Of a DNA stretch of 64,000 bases, positions 45,076 to 53,657 are shown piece after piece. A model generated the notes under the pieces. That model saw nothing but the letters and a program-made list of their open reading frames with translations, had not been told where the DNA came from and made no database searches. The position numbers were made by a program, and so were the translations under genes. The number at the start of each line of letters is the position of its first letter. The stretch's first letter is position 1. Origin of the DNA: Thermaerobacter subterraneus DSM 13965 (GTDB taxonomy: Bacteria; Bacillota; Sulfobacillia; Thermaerobacterales; Thermaerobacteraceae); contig NZ_JH976536.1 in the NCBI RefSeq assembly GCF_000183545.2, forward strand, positions 283,672-347,671. The letters run 5' to 3'.

Positions 45076-46062
45076 TCAGGCGGTCCCCTCCCGCTCCGGG
45101 GCGGCGGCCCCGGGGCCGGCCGGCTCTTCCAGCCCGGCCAGGGCCATGCGGGCCGCTTCCCGCTCGGCCACCTTCTTGCTCCGCCCGACGGCCTGGGCCA
45201 GGGGCCGGCCGCCCACCCGCACTTCCACGGTGTAGCGCGGGTCGTGCTCGGGGCCGGCCGCACCGACGACCCGGTAGGTGGGCTCCCCCAGGCCCAGGCG
45301 GCGGGACAGTTCCTGCAGGGCCGTCTTGGGGTCGTCACAAGCCCCTGAGCTCTCCGCCAAGCGCCGGATGTCGTCGCCCAGGGTGCGCAGGATGAAGGCC
45401 CGGGCGCCCTCCAGCCCCTCCTGCAGGTAGACCGCGGCCACCATGGCCTCGTAGGCGTCGGCCAGCACCGAGGGCCGCTGCCGGCCTCCCGTGGCCTCCT
45501 CGCCCCGCCCCAGGCGCAACAGTTCCCCCAGGCCCAGGCGCTGCGCCGTGGCGGCCAGGGTCTCGGCCCGGACCACCGCCGCCCGCAGCTTGCTGAGCTC
45601 CCCTTCCGGCCGCTGGGGGTAGGTGCGGAAGATGTAGTCCGTCACGCAAAGATTGAGCACGGCGTCCCCCAGGAATTCCAGCCGCTCGTTGTCGGGCCCG
45701 GCCGTATCGGGATGCTCGGACCGGTAGGAGGCGTGGGTCAGCGCCTCCAGGAAGGGCTCGGGCCGGGCCGGCGCCACCCCCGTCAAGGCGGCCACGGCCT
45801 CCACCCAGCCCGGGTCCCCTGCCCGCGGGAACCGGGTCTCTCTGTCGTCCGCCCGCGCCGCCCCCGCTGGGGGCGCCTGCCCTCCCCCAGGGAAGGGCTC
45901 GCCGGCCAGCGCCGGCCCGGCCGGGTTCATCCCGCCGCCGCCCGCCGTCCCGGCCGGCCGGCCGGCAGCCGCGGCGCCGGCGGGCACGGCCGAACCGGCG
46001 ACAGGGGCACCGGCCCCACCGGCCGGGGCGGTGGACCCATCCTGCGGGCGATCAAGCGCCAC
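45076..46062 (-). CDS. rnc: RNase III
   Basis: Double-strand-specific endoribonuclease for rRNA processing. The signature DNERLEFLGDAVLN is at residues 124-137, followed by the second acidic motif LADAYEAMVAAVYLQEG. A C-terminal double-stranded RNA-binding domain (DPKTALQELSRRLGLGEPTY through SKKVAEREAARMALAGLEE) completes it. The first about 85 residues are Gly/Ala/Pro-rich and not family-typical, giving 328 residues instead of about 240. The GTG at 46062 has GGAGGAAC upstream and overlaps the fabF end by 11 bases. Confidence 0.95.
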   Translation of the reverse strand: MALDRPQDGSTAPAGGAGAPVAGSAVPAGAAAAGRPAGTAGGGGMNPAGPALAGEPFPGGGQAPPAGAARADDRETRFPRAGDPGWVEAVAALTGVAPARPEPFLEALTHASYRSEHPDTAGPDNERLEFLGDAVLNLCVTDYIFRTYPQRPEGELSKLRAAVVRAETLAATAQRLGLGELLRLGRGEEATGGRQRPSVLADAYEAMVAAVYLQEGLEGARAFILRTLGDDIRRLAESSGACDDPKTALQELSRRLGLGEPTYRVVGAAGPEHDPRYTVEVRVGGRPLAQAVGRSKKVAEREAARMALAGLEEPAGPGAAAPEREGTA

Positions 46063-47314
46063 GTTCCTCCGCCCCCGCCTCGTAGCGCCGGAAGGCCAGG
46101 CACGCGTTCTGGCCCCCGAAGCCGAAGGAGTTGGACAGCGCCACGCGGATGGCCCGGGGCCGGGCCCGGTTGGGCACGTAGTCCAGGTCGCACTCCGGGT
46201 CGGGATCGTCCAGGTTGATGGTGGGCGGCAGCACGCCGTCCCGTAGGGCCAGGACGGTGAGGATGGACTCCACCGCTCCCGCCGCGCCCAGAAGGTGCCC
46301 CGTCATGGACTTGGTGGAGCTGACCGCCAGCCGGTAGGCGTGATCCCCAAAGACCCGCTTGATGGCCTGGGTCTCCGCCACGTCCCCCTGGGGCGTGGAG
46401 GTCCCGTGGGCGTTGATGTAGTCCACGTCCCCCGGGTCGACGCCGGCGTCGGCCATGGCCGCCTCCATGGCCCGCGCCCCGCCTTCCCCGCCCGGGGCGG
46501 GCTGGGTGATGTGGTGGGCGTCGGCCGTCGTGCCGTAGCCGATGATCTCGGCATAGATGCGGGCGCCCCGCTTCCGGGCATGCTCCAGGGTTTCCAGGAT
46601 CAGGGCCCCCGCCCCCTCCGCCATGACGAACCCGTCGCGGCCGCGATCAAAGGGCCGGGACGCGGCCTCCGGCGCATCGTTGCGGGTGGAGAGGGCCTTC
46701 ATGGCGCAGAACCCGGCCAGTCCCAGGGGCACGATGGCCGCCTCGGCACCGCCGGTGATCATCACGTCGGCCTCGCCCCGCTGGAGGATCCGGAAAGCCT
46801 CGCCCACGGCGTGGGCCGAGGCCGCACAGGCCGTCACCAGGGTGCTGTTGGGCCCGCGGGCACCGTAGCGGATGGCCACCTGGCCCGCCGCCATGTTGGC
46901 GATCATCATGGGGATGAAGAAGGGGCTGACCCGGTCCGGGCCCCGCTCGGCCATCACCGCGGCCTGTTCCACGAAGGTCTCGATGCCGCCGATGCCCGTC
47001 CCCATCACCACGCCCAGCCGCCGCCCGTCCATGGCTGCCGGGTCGATGCCGGCGTCCGCCAGGGCCATGGCCACACTGGCCATGGCGAACTGGGTGAAGC
47101 GGTCCATGCGCCGGGCTTCCTTGCGGTCGATGAAGGCGGTGGGATCGAAGTCGGGCACCTCGCCCGCAATCTGGGATGGGAAGGGGGACGGGTCGAACCG
47201 GCTGATGCGCCGGATCCCGGAGCGGCCGGCCAGGACCCCCTCCCACAGGGCCTCCACGCCGACGCCCAGGGGCGTGACGGCCCCGACACCGGTGATCACC
47301 ACGCGGTGCCGCAT
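46052..47314 (-). CDS. fabF: FabF, beta-ketoacyl-ACP synthase II
   Basis: Condenses malonyl-ACP with acyl-ACP in fatty acid elongation. The catalytic Cys is in TLVTACAASAHAVGEAF; the two His residues are in INAHGTSTPQGD and KSMTGHLLGAAGA. The C-terminus has LSNSFGFGGQNACLAFR. Length 420 is typical. It is downstream of acpP and upstream of rnc, as in Bacillus and clostridial fab operons (acpP/rnc adjacency). The start is ATG at 47314. Confidence 0.97.
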   Translation of the reverse strand: MRHRVVITGVGAVTPLGVGVEALWEGVLAGRSGIRRISRFDPSPFPSQIAGEVPDFDPTAFIDRKEARRMDRFTQFAMASVAMALADAGIDPAAMDGRRLGVVMGTGIGGIETFVEQAAVMAERGPDRVSPFFIPMMIANMAAGQVAIRYGARGPNSTLVTACAASAHAVGEAFRILQRGEADVMITGGAEAAIVPLGLAGFCAMKALSTRNDAPEAASRPFDRGRDGFVMAEGAGALILETLEHARKRGARIYAEIIGYGTTADAHHITQPAPGGEGGARAMEAAMADAGVDPGDVDYINAHGTSTPQGDVAETQAIKRVFGDHAYRLAVSSTKSMTGHLLGAAGAVESILTVLALRDGVLPPTINLDDPDPECDLDYVPNRARPRAIRVALSNSFGFGGQNACLAFRRYEAGAEERGA

Positions 47315-47404
47315 AAAGGCTCCTCCACTCCTTTCCGGCCGGCGGGCGCCCCGCCCGCGCGGGGCGGGGCGCTCCGGCCGCCGCGGGAATGCGACCCGGC
47401 GCGG

Positions 47405-47644
47405 TCACTTGTGGGACTCGATGTACTGGATCGCATCCCCTACGGTGGCGATCTTCTCTGCATCCTCGTCGGGGATCTCCAGGTCGAACTCCTCTTCGAG
47501 GGCCATGATCAGCTCCACGATGTCCAGCGAGTCCGCGCCCAGATCCTCGATGAACCGGGCTTCGGGCGTCACGCTGGCTTCATCGACCCCCAGCTGCTCC
47601 ACGATGATGGCCTTGACCCGCTGGAAAAGGGCCTCGTCCGCCAT
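47405..47644 (-). CDS. acpP: Acyl carrier protein
   Basis: Carries growing acyl chains on a phosphopantetheine arm. The 79-residue acidic protein has the attachment Ser in [20 protein letters not shown] and the typical [17 protein letters not shown]. The ATG at 47644 is preceded by a full AAGGAGGTGG ribosome site, the strongest in the operon, in line with the high amount of ACP required. It lies between fabG and fabF. Confidence 0.97.
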   Translation of the reverse strand: MADEALFQRVKAIIVEQLGVDEASVTPEARFIEDLGADSLDIVELIMALEEEFDLEIPDEDAEKIATVGDAIQYIESHK

Positions 47645-47756
47645 GTTGCCACCTCCTTTCCCCTCCCCGGTGCCGGGGGCACCGCAGCCCGGCGGGCCGG
47701 CCCGGACGGGCGCCGCTGCCGGCGCCGCGGTGCGCGGGGCCGGGCTCCCGGCCGGC

Positions 47757-48506
47757 TCACCCCAGGGACAGGCCGCCGTCCACCACCAGCACCTGTCCGG
47801 TGATATAGGCGGCCGCATCGGAAGCCAGAAAAACGGCGGCGTGAGCGACGTCTTCCGGCGTGCCCAGCCGCCCCAGGGCGATGCGCTGGGCGAGGGCGTC
47901 CCGGTACTCCGGCGCCAGCTCGCCCGTCATGTCGGTGGCGATCAGGCCCGGGGCGATGGCGTTGACGGTGATGCCGCGGGACCCCAGCTCCCGGGCCAGG
48001 GCCTTGGTCAGGCCCACGACCCCCGCCTTGGCCGCCACGTAATTGGCCTGGCCGGCGTTGCCGGTCAGGCCTACCACCGACGTGATGTTGATGATCCGCC
48101 CCGAGCGCTGCCGCAGCATGACCCGCGCCGCCGCCTTGCAGGTGAAGAACAGGCTGCGCAGGTTGGTGTTCAGCACCTCGTCCCACTGTTCCGGCTTCAT
48201 CCGCAGGATCAGGCCGTCCCGGGTGATGCCGGCGTTGTTGACCAGGATGTCCAGGCGCCCACCGAAGGCATCGGCCGCCTGCTCCACCAGGCGCGTGGCC
48301 TGATCCCCGTCGGCCACGTCCGCCTGGAAGGCCACGGCTTCGCCGCCCCGGTCCCGGATCGCGGCGACCACCTCCTCGGCGGCGGCCGCCGAGGACCGGT
48401 AGTTGAGGGCGACCCGGGCCCCCGCCGCGGCCAGCGCCTCCGCGATGGCCCGCCCGATGCCGCGGGAGCCACCCGTCACCAGGGCCGTCCGGCGATCAAG
48501 GTTCAT
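47757..48506 (-). CDS. fabG: FabG, 3-oxoacyl-ACP reductase
   Basis: NADPH-dependent short-chain dehydrogenase for the first reduction in elongation. The [15 protein letters not shown] cofactor motif is at residues 10-24; NNAG, catalytic Ser in [13 protein letters not shown] and YxxxK in ANYVAAKAG are all present. The length is 249 residues. The ATG overlaps the fabD stop (ATGA), implying coupling. The C-terminus ends [15 protein letters not shown] as in the family. Confidence 0.97.
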   Translation of the reverse strand: MNLDRRTALVTGGSRGIGRAIAEALAAAGARVALNYRSSAAAAEEVVAAIRDRGGEAVAFQADVADGDQATRLVEQAADAFGGRLDILVNNAGITRDGLILRMKPEQWDEVLNTNLRSLFFTCKAAARVMLRQRSGRIINITSVVGLTGNAGQANYVAAKAGVVGLTKALARELGSRGITVNAIAPGLIATDMTGELAPEYRDALAQRIALGRLGTPEDVAHAAVFLASDAAAYITGQVLVVDGGLSLG

Positions 48507-49456
48507 GCTAGCAAACCCCCTTCCGGAGGGGCAACCAGCGCCAGGATTTCCTCCGCAGTGCCGGCGGCGACGGCCTCCAGGTGCTTGTCGATGCGCCGGG
48601 CGAAACCCGTGAGGGTCTTGCCGGGCCCCATCTCCACCAGCCGCGTGATCCCTTCCCGTTGCATCCGGCGCACCGACTGCTCCCAGCGCACGGGGTGGTC
48701 AACCTGCTGGACCAAAAGCTCCCGGATCCGCTCCGGGTCCGTCACCGGCTCGGCCGTCACGTTGGCCACCACCGGGATGCGGGCCGGCCGGAAGGGCACC
48801 TCCGCCAGGACACCGGCCAGCCGCCGGGCGGCCGGTTCCATCAGCCGGCAGTGGAAGGGCGCGCTGACGGGCAGGAGCACCGCCCGGCGGGCCCCGGCCG
48901 CCCGGGCCCGCTCCACCGCCGCCTCCACGGCGGCCCGCTGGCCGGCCACCACGATCTGGCCGGGACAATTGTAGTTGGCGGGTTCCACCACCCCGGCGCC
49001 CGCGTCCATCACCTGGCGGCAGATGTTCTCCACGGTGCCGGCCTCCAGGCCCAGCAGGGCGGCCATGGCCCCTTCGCCCGGCGGGACCGCCTCCTGCATG
49101 AACTTGCCCCGCAACCGCACCACCCGGGCCGCATCGGCCAGCTCCAGCACCCCCGCCGCCACCAGGGCCCCGTACTCGCCCAGGGAGAGGCCTGCCGCCA
49201 TGGCGGGCTCCAGCCCGCGGGCGGCCAGCACCCGCCAGCAGGCAACGCCCACCGCCAGCAAGGCGGGCTGCTGGAACTCGGTCAGCTGCAGCTGGTCCTC
49301 CGGGCCTTCGAAGCAGAGACGGGCCACGTCGAAGCCGGCGGCGGCCGAAGCCTCCGCGAAGACCTCCCGGGCCTCGGGGAACTGCTCGTAGAGGTCCTTG
49401 CCCATGCCCACGTACTGGGCGCCCTGGCCGGGGAACACCACGGCGGTGCCGCTCAT
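48503..49456 (-). CDS. fabD: FabD, malonyl-CoA:ACP transacylase
   Basis: Transfers malonyl from CoA to ACP. The N-terminal VVFPGQGAQYVGMGKDLYE and nucleophile motif GLSLGEYGAL (Leu in place of the first His, as in many clostridia) are visible. The second catalytic His is in SAPFHCRLMEPAA. Length is 317 residues. Both ends overlap neighbours by four bases (fabH and fabG). Confidence 0.97.
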   Translation of the reverse strand: MSGTAVVFPGQGAQYVGMGKDLYEQFPEAREVFAEASAAAGFDVARLCFEGPEDQLQLTEFQQPALLAVGVACWRVLAARGLEPAMAAGLSLGEYGALVAAGVLELADAARVVRLRGKFMQEAVPPGEGAMAALLGLEAGTVENICRQVMDAGAGVVEPANYNCPGQIVVAGQRAAVEAAVERARAAGARRAVLLPVSAPFHCRLMEPAARRLAGVLAEVPFRPARIPVVANVTAEPVTDPERIRELLVQQVDHPVRWEQSVRRMQREGITRLVEMGPGKTLTGFARRIDKHLEAVAAGTAEEILALVAPPEGGLLA

Positions 49457-50688
49457 GGCGCCTGCTCACCCCCCGGGGCCGGTCCGCCCCCGGCCCCGCC
49501 GGCCGCGGCCACCGCCGCCGGATCCAGGGCGGCCCGGGCTGCGGGTGGAGCGCCGGCCGGCCGGGCCGGGTTCGTCCCGTCCAGCCGCGCCCGGCCCCGG
49601 GCCGCCTGCTCGCGAATCCAGGCGGGCAGGCCGTACTCGGGCTGCCGGCCCGGCATCTCCAGCGGCCGGGCCGCGGGCCGGTCATAGCCCCAGCGGACGA
49701 CGGCGGCCCCCCAGGTCAGGCCGCCGCCGAAGGCGACCAGCAGCACCGTCTGCCCTGCGCGCACGCGGCCTGCGGACAGGGCCTCGTCCAGGGCCACGGG
49801 GATGGAAGCCGCCGAGGTGTTGCCGTAGCGGTCGATGTTCACCACCACCCGGTCCAGGGGAAGGTCGAACCGCCGGGCCGACGATTCGATGATGCGGTAG
49901 TTGGCCTGGTGGGGTATGTACAGGTCCACGTCCTCAAAGCGCAGGCCGGCCTGGGCCAGGGCGGCCTGGGCGGCGTCCCCCATGGTCTTGACCGCGAACT
50001 TGAAGACCTCCCGGCCGTTCATCTGCACGTAGTGGAGGCCCCGGGCCACGGTCTCGGACGACGCCGGGAGGCGCGACCCGCCGGCCGGCTGCTTGAGCAG
50101 GTCCCCTCCCGAGCCGTCGGCGCCCAGGTAGAGGCCCAGGATGCCCTCGCCGGGAGGCGCCGGGCGCAAGACCGCCGCGCCCGCGCCGTCACCCAGCAGC
50201 ACGCAGGTGCGCCGGTCGCTCCAGTCGATGATCTTGGACAGGGTCTCGGCCCCCACCACCAGCACGGTGTCGTAGAGACCCGCCGCCACGAACTGGGCTC
50301 CCGCCGCCAGGGCATAGACGAATCCCGAGCAGGCCGCTTCCAGGTCGAACCCGGCCGCGCGCGTGGCGCCCAGGCGGTCCTGCAGCAGGCAGGCCGTCGA
50401 CGGGAAGGGCATGTCCGGCGTCACCGTGGCGACGATGATCAGGTCCACCTGCTCCGGGCGGACCTGGGCCTCCTCCAGGGCCCGCCGGGCTGCCACCTCC
50501 GCCAGGTCGGACGTGGCGGTGTCCGGATCGGCCACCCGCCGCTGGCGGATCCCCGTGCGGGTGCGGATCCATTCGTCGTCCGTCTCCACCACCTCAGCCA
50601 GGTGGTCGTTGGTCACCACCACCGGCGGCACGCAGGCGCCGATGCCGGCGATGGTCACCCCTCTACCGGCCGCGACCAAGGGCTTCAC
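49453..50688 (-). CDS. fabH: FabH, beta-ketoacyl-ACP synthase III with C-terminal extension
   Basis: Initiates fatty acid synthesis from acyl-CoA. The catalytic Cys is in EAACSGFVYALAAG, the His in PHQANYRIIESSA and the Asn in NIDRYGNTSAASIPVALDEA. The core ends near VRWGYDRP; about 70 further residues (Ala/Gly/Pro-rich with one short helical stretch) have no counterpart in the family. The GTG at 50688 has AAGGAGG close upstream and overlaps plsX by 26 bases; the GTG at 50658 is a plausible shorter start. Confidence 0.95.
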   Translation of the reverse strand: MKPLVAAGRGVTIAGIGACVPPVVVTNDHLAEVVETDDEWIRTRTGIRQRRVADPDTATSDLAEVAARRALEEAQVRPEQVDLIIVATVTPDMPFPSTACLLQDRLGATRAAGFDLEAACSGFVYALAAGAQFVAAGLYDTVLVVGAETLSKIIDWSDRRTCVLLGDGAGAAVLRPAPPGEGILGLYLGADGSGGDLLKQPAGGSRLPASSETVARGLHYVQMNGREVFKFAVKTMGDAAQAALAQAGLRFEDVDLYIPHQANYRIIESSARRFDLPLDRVVVNIDRYGNTSAASIPVALDEALSAGRVRAGQTVLLVAFGGGLTWGAAVVRWGYDRPAARPLEMPGRQPEYGLPAWIREQAARGRARLDGTNPARPAGAPPAARAALDPAAVAAAGGAGGGPAPGGEQAP

Positions 50689-51718
50689 CGTCCTCCTTGC
50701 CGATGGACTCGCCGATGCGGTGGAGCAGGCGTCCCTGGCACGCCTTCACCGCCACCCCGATGCCGTTGGCCAGGGCCCGGGCGTCCGACGAGCCATGACA
50801 CTTGAACACCAGGCCGTCAAGGCCCAGGAAGAGCGCCGCGCCGTACTCGCCGTAATCCAGCCGCCGGCGCACGCCCAGAAGGACGGGGCGCAGCAGCAGG
50901 GCGGCGACCCGGGCGAGAGGCCGGCGCGCCACCTCGGCCTTGAGCAGCTTCCAGCAGGCCTCTCCTGCACCCTCCATGGCCTTGAGGGCGACGTTGCCGG
51001 TAAAACCGTCGCAAACCACCACATCCGCCTTGCCGGCGAAGAGCTCGCGGGCCTCCACGTTGCCGGCGAAGGGGAGCCCGCTGGAGGCCAGGCGCTCATA
51101 GGTCTCGCGGTAGAGCCGGTTCCCCTTGCCGGCCTCGCTGCCGATGTTCAGCAGGGCCACCCGCGGGGAGGGCCGCTCCAGCACCTCCCGCGCATAGACG
51201 GCACCCATGACGGCGTACTGGACCAGCTGCTCGGGATCGGCTTCCGCACTGGCGCCCAGATCCAGCATGAGGAAACCGCGGCCGTCCAGGGTGGGCAGCA
51301 CGGCGGCCAGGGCCGGGCGGGCCACCCCCGGCAGGGTCCCCAGCATGAGCTTGCCGGCGGCCATCAGGGCACCGGTGCTGCCCGCCGAGACGAAGGCGTC
51401 GGCCTCCCCCTCCCGCAGCAGGCGCATGCCCACGGCGATGGACGAGTCCTGCTTGCGCCGCAGGGCCGCCACCGGCGAATCGCCGGCCTCGATCACCTGG
51501 GAGGCGTGGACGATCCGGCCGGGCGGCGGCGAGCCTGCGCCCTGGCGGCGCAGTTCCGCCGCCACCCGCTCCTGGGGGCCCAGCCAGAGGATGTCCACCG
51601 GCCACCGGGCCGCGGCGGCCAGGCCGGCCGCCACGGGCACCGAGGGCGCGCCGTCGCCGCCCATGACGTCCACGGCCACCCGCCACCGGCGCGGCATCCC
51701 CGGATCCGTCCCCGTCAC
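50663..51718 (-). CDS. plsX: PlsX, phosphate acyltransferase
   Basis: Makes acyl-phosphate from acyl-ACP for phospholipid synthesis. Family blocks are VAVDVMGGDGAPSVPVAAGL, DAFVSAGSTGALMAAGKLML, GFLMLDLGASAEADPEQLVQ-YAVMG, NIGSEAGKGNRLYRETYERL and VVVCDGFTGNVALKAMEGAG. Length is 351 residues. The start overlaps the fapR stop (ATGA). It couples phospholipid and fatty-acid genes in the fapR regulon. Confidence 0.97.
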   Translation of the reverse strand: MTGTDPGMPRRWRVAVDVMGGDGAPSVPVAAGLAAAARWPVDILWLGPQERVAAELRRQGAGSPPPGRIVHASQVIEAGDSPVAALRRKQDSSIAVGMRLLREGEADAFVSAGSTGALMAAGKLMLGTLPGVARPALAAVLPTLDGRGFLMLDLGASAEADPEQLVQYAVMGAVYAREVLERPSPRVALLNIGSEAGKGNRLYRETYERLASSGLPFAGNVEARELFAGKADVVVCDGFTGNVALKAMEGAGEACWKLLKAEVARRPLARVAALLLRPVLLGVRRRLDYGEYGAALFLGLDGLVFKCHGSSDARALANGIGVAVKACQGRLLHRIGESIGKEDGEALGRGR

Positions 51719-52479
51719 GGCTCCACCTCCCCTCGCCCGTCACCGGAGCCGGCGCCGCCCGCAGCTTCCGCCCCGGACTTCCGGGGCCCGGCCGCGCGGG
51801 GTCCTGCCCCCGGACCTGCCAGCACCTGGACGACGAACTTGCCCCGGAAGACCGTCTCGTCGCCGGCCCGGGTCTGCACCAGCACCACCGGTTCCCCGTC
51901 CCGCCGGTGGCGCAGCACCACCGCCCTGGCGACCAGGCGCTGCCCGACCTGGACGGGCTTCTTGTATTTGATGTTGGCGACGGAGATGCAGGCCAGCTCG
52001 GCATCCACCACGGCCAGGGCCAGGGAGTCGGCCTGGGCCAGGATGTACTGGCTGCGGACCAGGCGGGTGCGGGCGAAGGCCATCTCGGGGGTGGTCTCGA
52101 GGATGGAGATGCCGAACTTGCCCAGCTCCAGGTCGACCAGCTCGCCCACGATCTCCTGGAGGGGCAGGGCGCGGACGCGGCCGTGGACCCGTTCCGCCAC
52201 AGCCCGCACCCGCTCCCGCACCGCCGGAATCCCCAGGCGCATGCGGTCCAGGCGGATGGTGGCCACGCTGACGTGAAAGCGCTCGGCCAGTTCCTCGTCG
52301 GTCAGGAAGGGGTTCTCCTGGAGAACCTGCACCAGCCGGGCCTGCCGCGTGGCGCGGGAGTCGCGACCGCCGGCGGATCCGGGCAGCCCGCGACGCGGGG
52401 ACCCGGCCGGGGTCTCCGGCGGCGACCCGGACGGACCGGAGGGCACGGTCAAGTTCAGGGGCGGTCGCGTATTTCCCAC
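51715..52479 (-). CDS. fapR: FapR, malonyl-CoA-responsive repressor of lipid synthesis
   Basis: Transcriptional repressor whose hotdog domain binds malonyl-CoA. The DNA-binding helix-turn-helix is ENPFLTDEELAERFHVSVAT-IRLDRMRLGIPAVRERV. The thioesterase-like domain follows (EIVGELVDLELGKFGISILE, QYILAQADSLALAVVDAELA). About 40 Pro/Ser-rich residues precede the HTH and a Gly/Ala tail follows, giving 254 residues against about 190. The GTG at 52479 has GGAGG ten bases upstream. An inverted repeat over that ribosome site may be its own operator. Confidence 0.93.
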   Translation of the reverse strand: MGNTRPPLNLTVPSGPSGSPPETPAGSPRRGLPGSAGGRDSRATRQARLVQVLQENPFLTDEELAERFHVSVATIRLDRMRLGIPAVRERVRAVAERVHGRVRALPLQEIVGELVDLELGKFGISILETTPEMAFARTRLVRSQYILAQADSLALAVVDAELACISVANIKYKKPVQVGQRLVARAVVLRHRRDGEPVVLVQTRAGDETVFRGKFVVQVLAGPGAGPRAAGPRKSGAEAAGGAGSGDGRGEVEP

Positions 52480-52481
52480 CT

Positions 52482-52506
52482 GGTCATAACCTCCGGTGTT
52501 AAGACC
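52482..52506 (-). promoter_or_regulatory. Inverted repeat over the fapR ribosome site, candidate FapR operator
   Basis: GGTCTTAAC and GTTATGACC flank a seven-base centre (one mismatch), about 25-50 bases after the predicted transcription start and just before the fapR GTG. The inner part TTAACACC...GGTTATGA loosely resembles the TTAGTACC-type FapR palindrome as I recall it. The GGAGG ribosome site lies inside the repeat, so an RNA hairpin could also act. Confidence 0.5.
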
Positions 52507-52536
52507 TGCCCTTATAACCCGGACAAAACTACCGCC

Positions 52537-52565
52537 AGTATACGCGAGGCCACCCGCCGTGCCAA
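52537..52565 (-). promoter_or_regulatory. Sigma-A promoter for fapR-plsX-fab operon
   Basis: On the minus strand TTGGCA (52565-52560), a 17-base spacer and TATACT (52542-52537). The predicted start near 52530 is about 50 bases before fapR. Confidence 0.85.
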
Positions 52566-52640
52566 GCCGGGAAATGGCTTCCAGGCCGCGCCCCCATGGC
52601 AACCCGGGCTCGGCCACGCGGGCGCGGCCACCCCACGCGA

Positions 52641-52676
52641 AAACAAAAACCGGATGGCCCCACCGGCCCATCCGGC
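52641..52676 (-). terminator. Intrinsic terminator after rpmF
   Basis: On the minus strand CCGGATGG, an 11-base loop and CCATCCGG are followed by TTTTTGTTTT, about 80 bases past the rpmF stop and just before the fapR promoter. Confidence 0.88.
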
Positions 52677-52754
52677 TTCACCCTCGCAACCGGGGCCCAG
52701 GCCGCCCGCGGCACCGGCCACGATCCTGGGCCCGTCCGGCGTCAGGATGCCTCG

Positions 52755-52934
52755 TCAGGATTCCTTCTGCACCGCCACCCGGCCGTCGTAGTAGCCGCAG
52801 TTGGGGCATACCCGGTGCGGCCGCTTGGGCTGGTGGCACTGCGGGCACTCCACCACCGCCGGGGCCGACAGCTTCCAGTGGGTCCGCCGCTTGTCCCGGC
52901 GGGACTTGGACGTCTTATGCTTCGGAACCGCCAT
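52755..52934 (-). CDS. rpmF: 50S ribosomal protein L32
   Basis: Small zinc-ribbon ribosomal protein, 59 residues. The N-terminus [20 protein letters not shown] is canonical, and the four zinc-binding cysteines are C30, C33, C43 and C46 (ECPQC, VCPNC). It ends [13 protein letters not shown]. The ATG at 52934 lies inside the 3' end of yceD (20-base overlap), an arrangement common for yceD-rpmF. Driven by the strong promoter upstream of yceD. Confidence 0.97.
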   Translation of the reverse strand: MAVPKHKTSKSRRDKRRTHWKLSAPAVVECPQCHQPKRPHRVCPNCGYYDGRVAVQKES

Positions 52935-53499
52935 GATCCCCTTCCTCCCCCTTGCCGTGCTCGCGCAACCACTGGTCCAGGGCCGCCAGCCGGGGGTCCA
53001 GGTCCTCGTCCCGGCAGTCGCAGGGCCCTTCGTTCAGGTTCTTGCCGCAGCGGGGACAGAGGCCGCGGCACCCCCACCGGCAAAGCTGCTTGGCGGGCAC
53101 CGCCAGGATCAGGTTCTGGCGGATCCCCTCCCGCAGGTCCACCTGGTGGTTGTCGTAGTAGGCCACCCGCGTGTCGCCCGCATCCTCGGGCTCGTCCCCG
53201 GCGCCGGCACCCGGCGGCCGGGGCAGGAACTCCTCCTCGTAGCGGGTGTGCAGGTTCGCCTCGAAGGAGTCGAGACAGCGATCGCAGGTCAGCCGGGCCC
53301 GGGCGGCCAGGTCCGCTTCCAGCCAGATGCGGCCCTCGCCCGTGTGGGTCAGCCGGTAATGCAACCGGATGGGCCCATGGGCGGCGATGTCGCCGCCCGG
53401 CACGGAAATGGGCTCGATGGGCGCCACCACGGTGCCCGTCGACTGCAGCCCGCGCTGCCGGGTCAGGGCTTCCACGTCGATGACCAGCGGATCGGCCAT
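52915..53499 (-). CDS. yceD: YceD/DUF177 family protein
   Basis: Conserved partner of rpmF implicated in 23S rRNA accumulation in bacteria and plants. The family core is [24 protein letters not shown], and a second Cys cluster follows: [20 protein letters not shown] with [20 protein letters not shown]. The latter is typical of the Firmicutes/Actinobacteria type. Length is 194 residues. The ATG at 53499 lies about 25 bases from a near-consensus sigma-A promoter. Confidence 0.92.
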   Translation of the reverse strand: MADPLVIDVEALTRQRGLQSTGTVVAPIEPISVPGGDIAAHGPIRLHYRLTHTGEGRIWLEADLAARARLTCDRCLDSFEANLHTRYEEEFLPRPPGAGAGDEPEDAGDTRVAYYDNHQVDLREGIRQNLILAVPAKQLCRWGCRGLCPRCGKNLNEGPCDCRDEDLDPRLAALDQWLREHGKGEEGDHGGSEA

Positions 53500-53529
53500 G
53501 TTCCTCGTCCCTCGCTACACAACGGGATC

Positions 53530-53558
53530 ATTATAGAAAGGCGCGGCAGGGGTGTCAA
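53530..53558 (-). promoter_or_regulatory. Consensus sigma-A promoter for yceD-rpmF
   Basis: On the minus strand TTGACA (53558-53553), a 17-base spacer and TATAAT (53535-53530): both boxes and the spacing are perfect. The predicted start lies about 25 bases before the yceD ATG. Confidence 0.93.
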
Positions 53559-53657
53559 AAGACCGCTCCGCCCGGTACTGCCGGTCCCCAGGGCCGGCGG
53601 TTCCCGGCGCGGAGGCAGGCCCTGCCGGTTCCCCCTTCATCGCGTTGCGCTGGCCCT

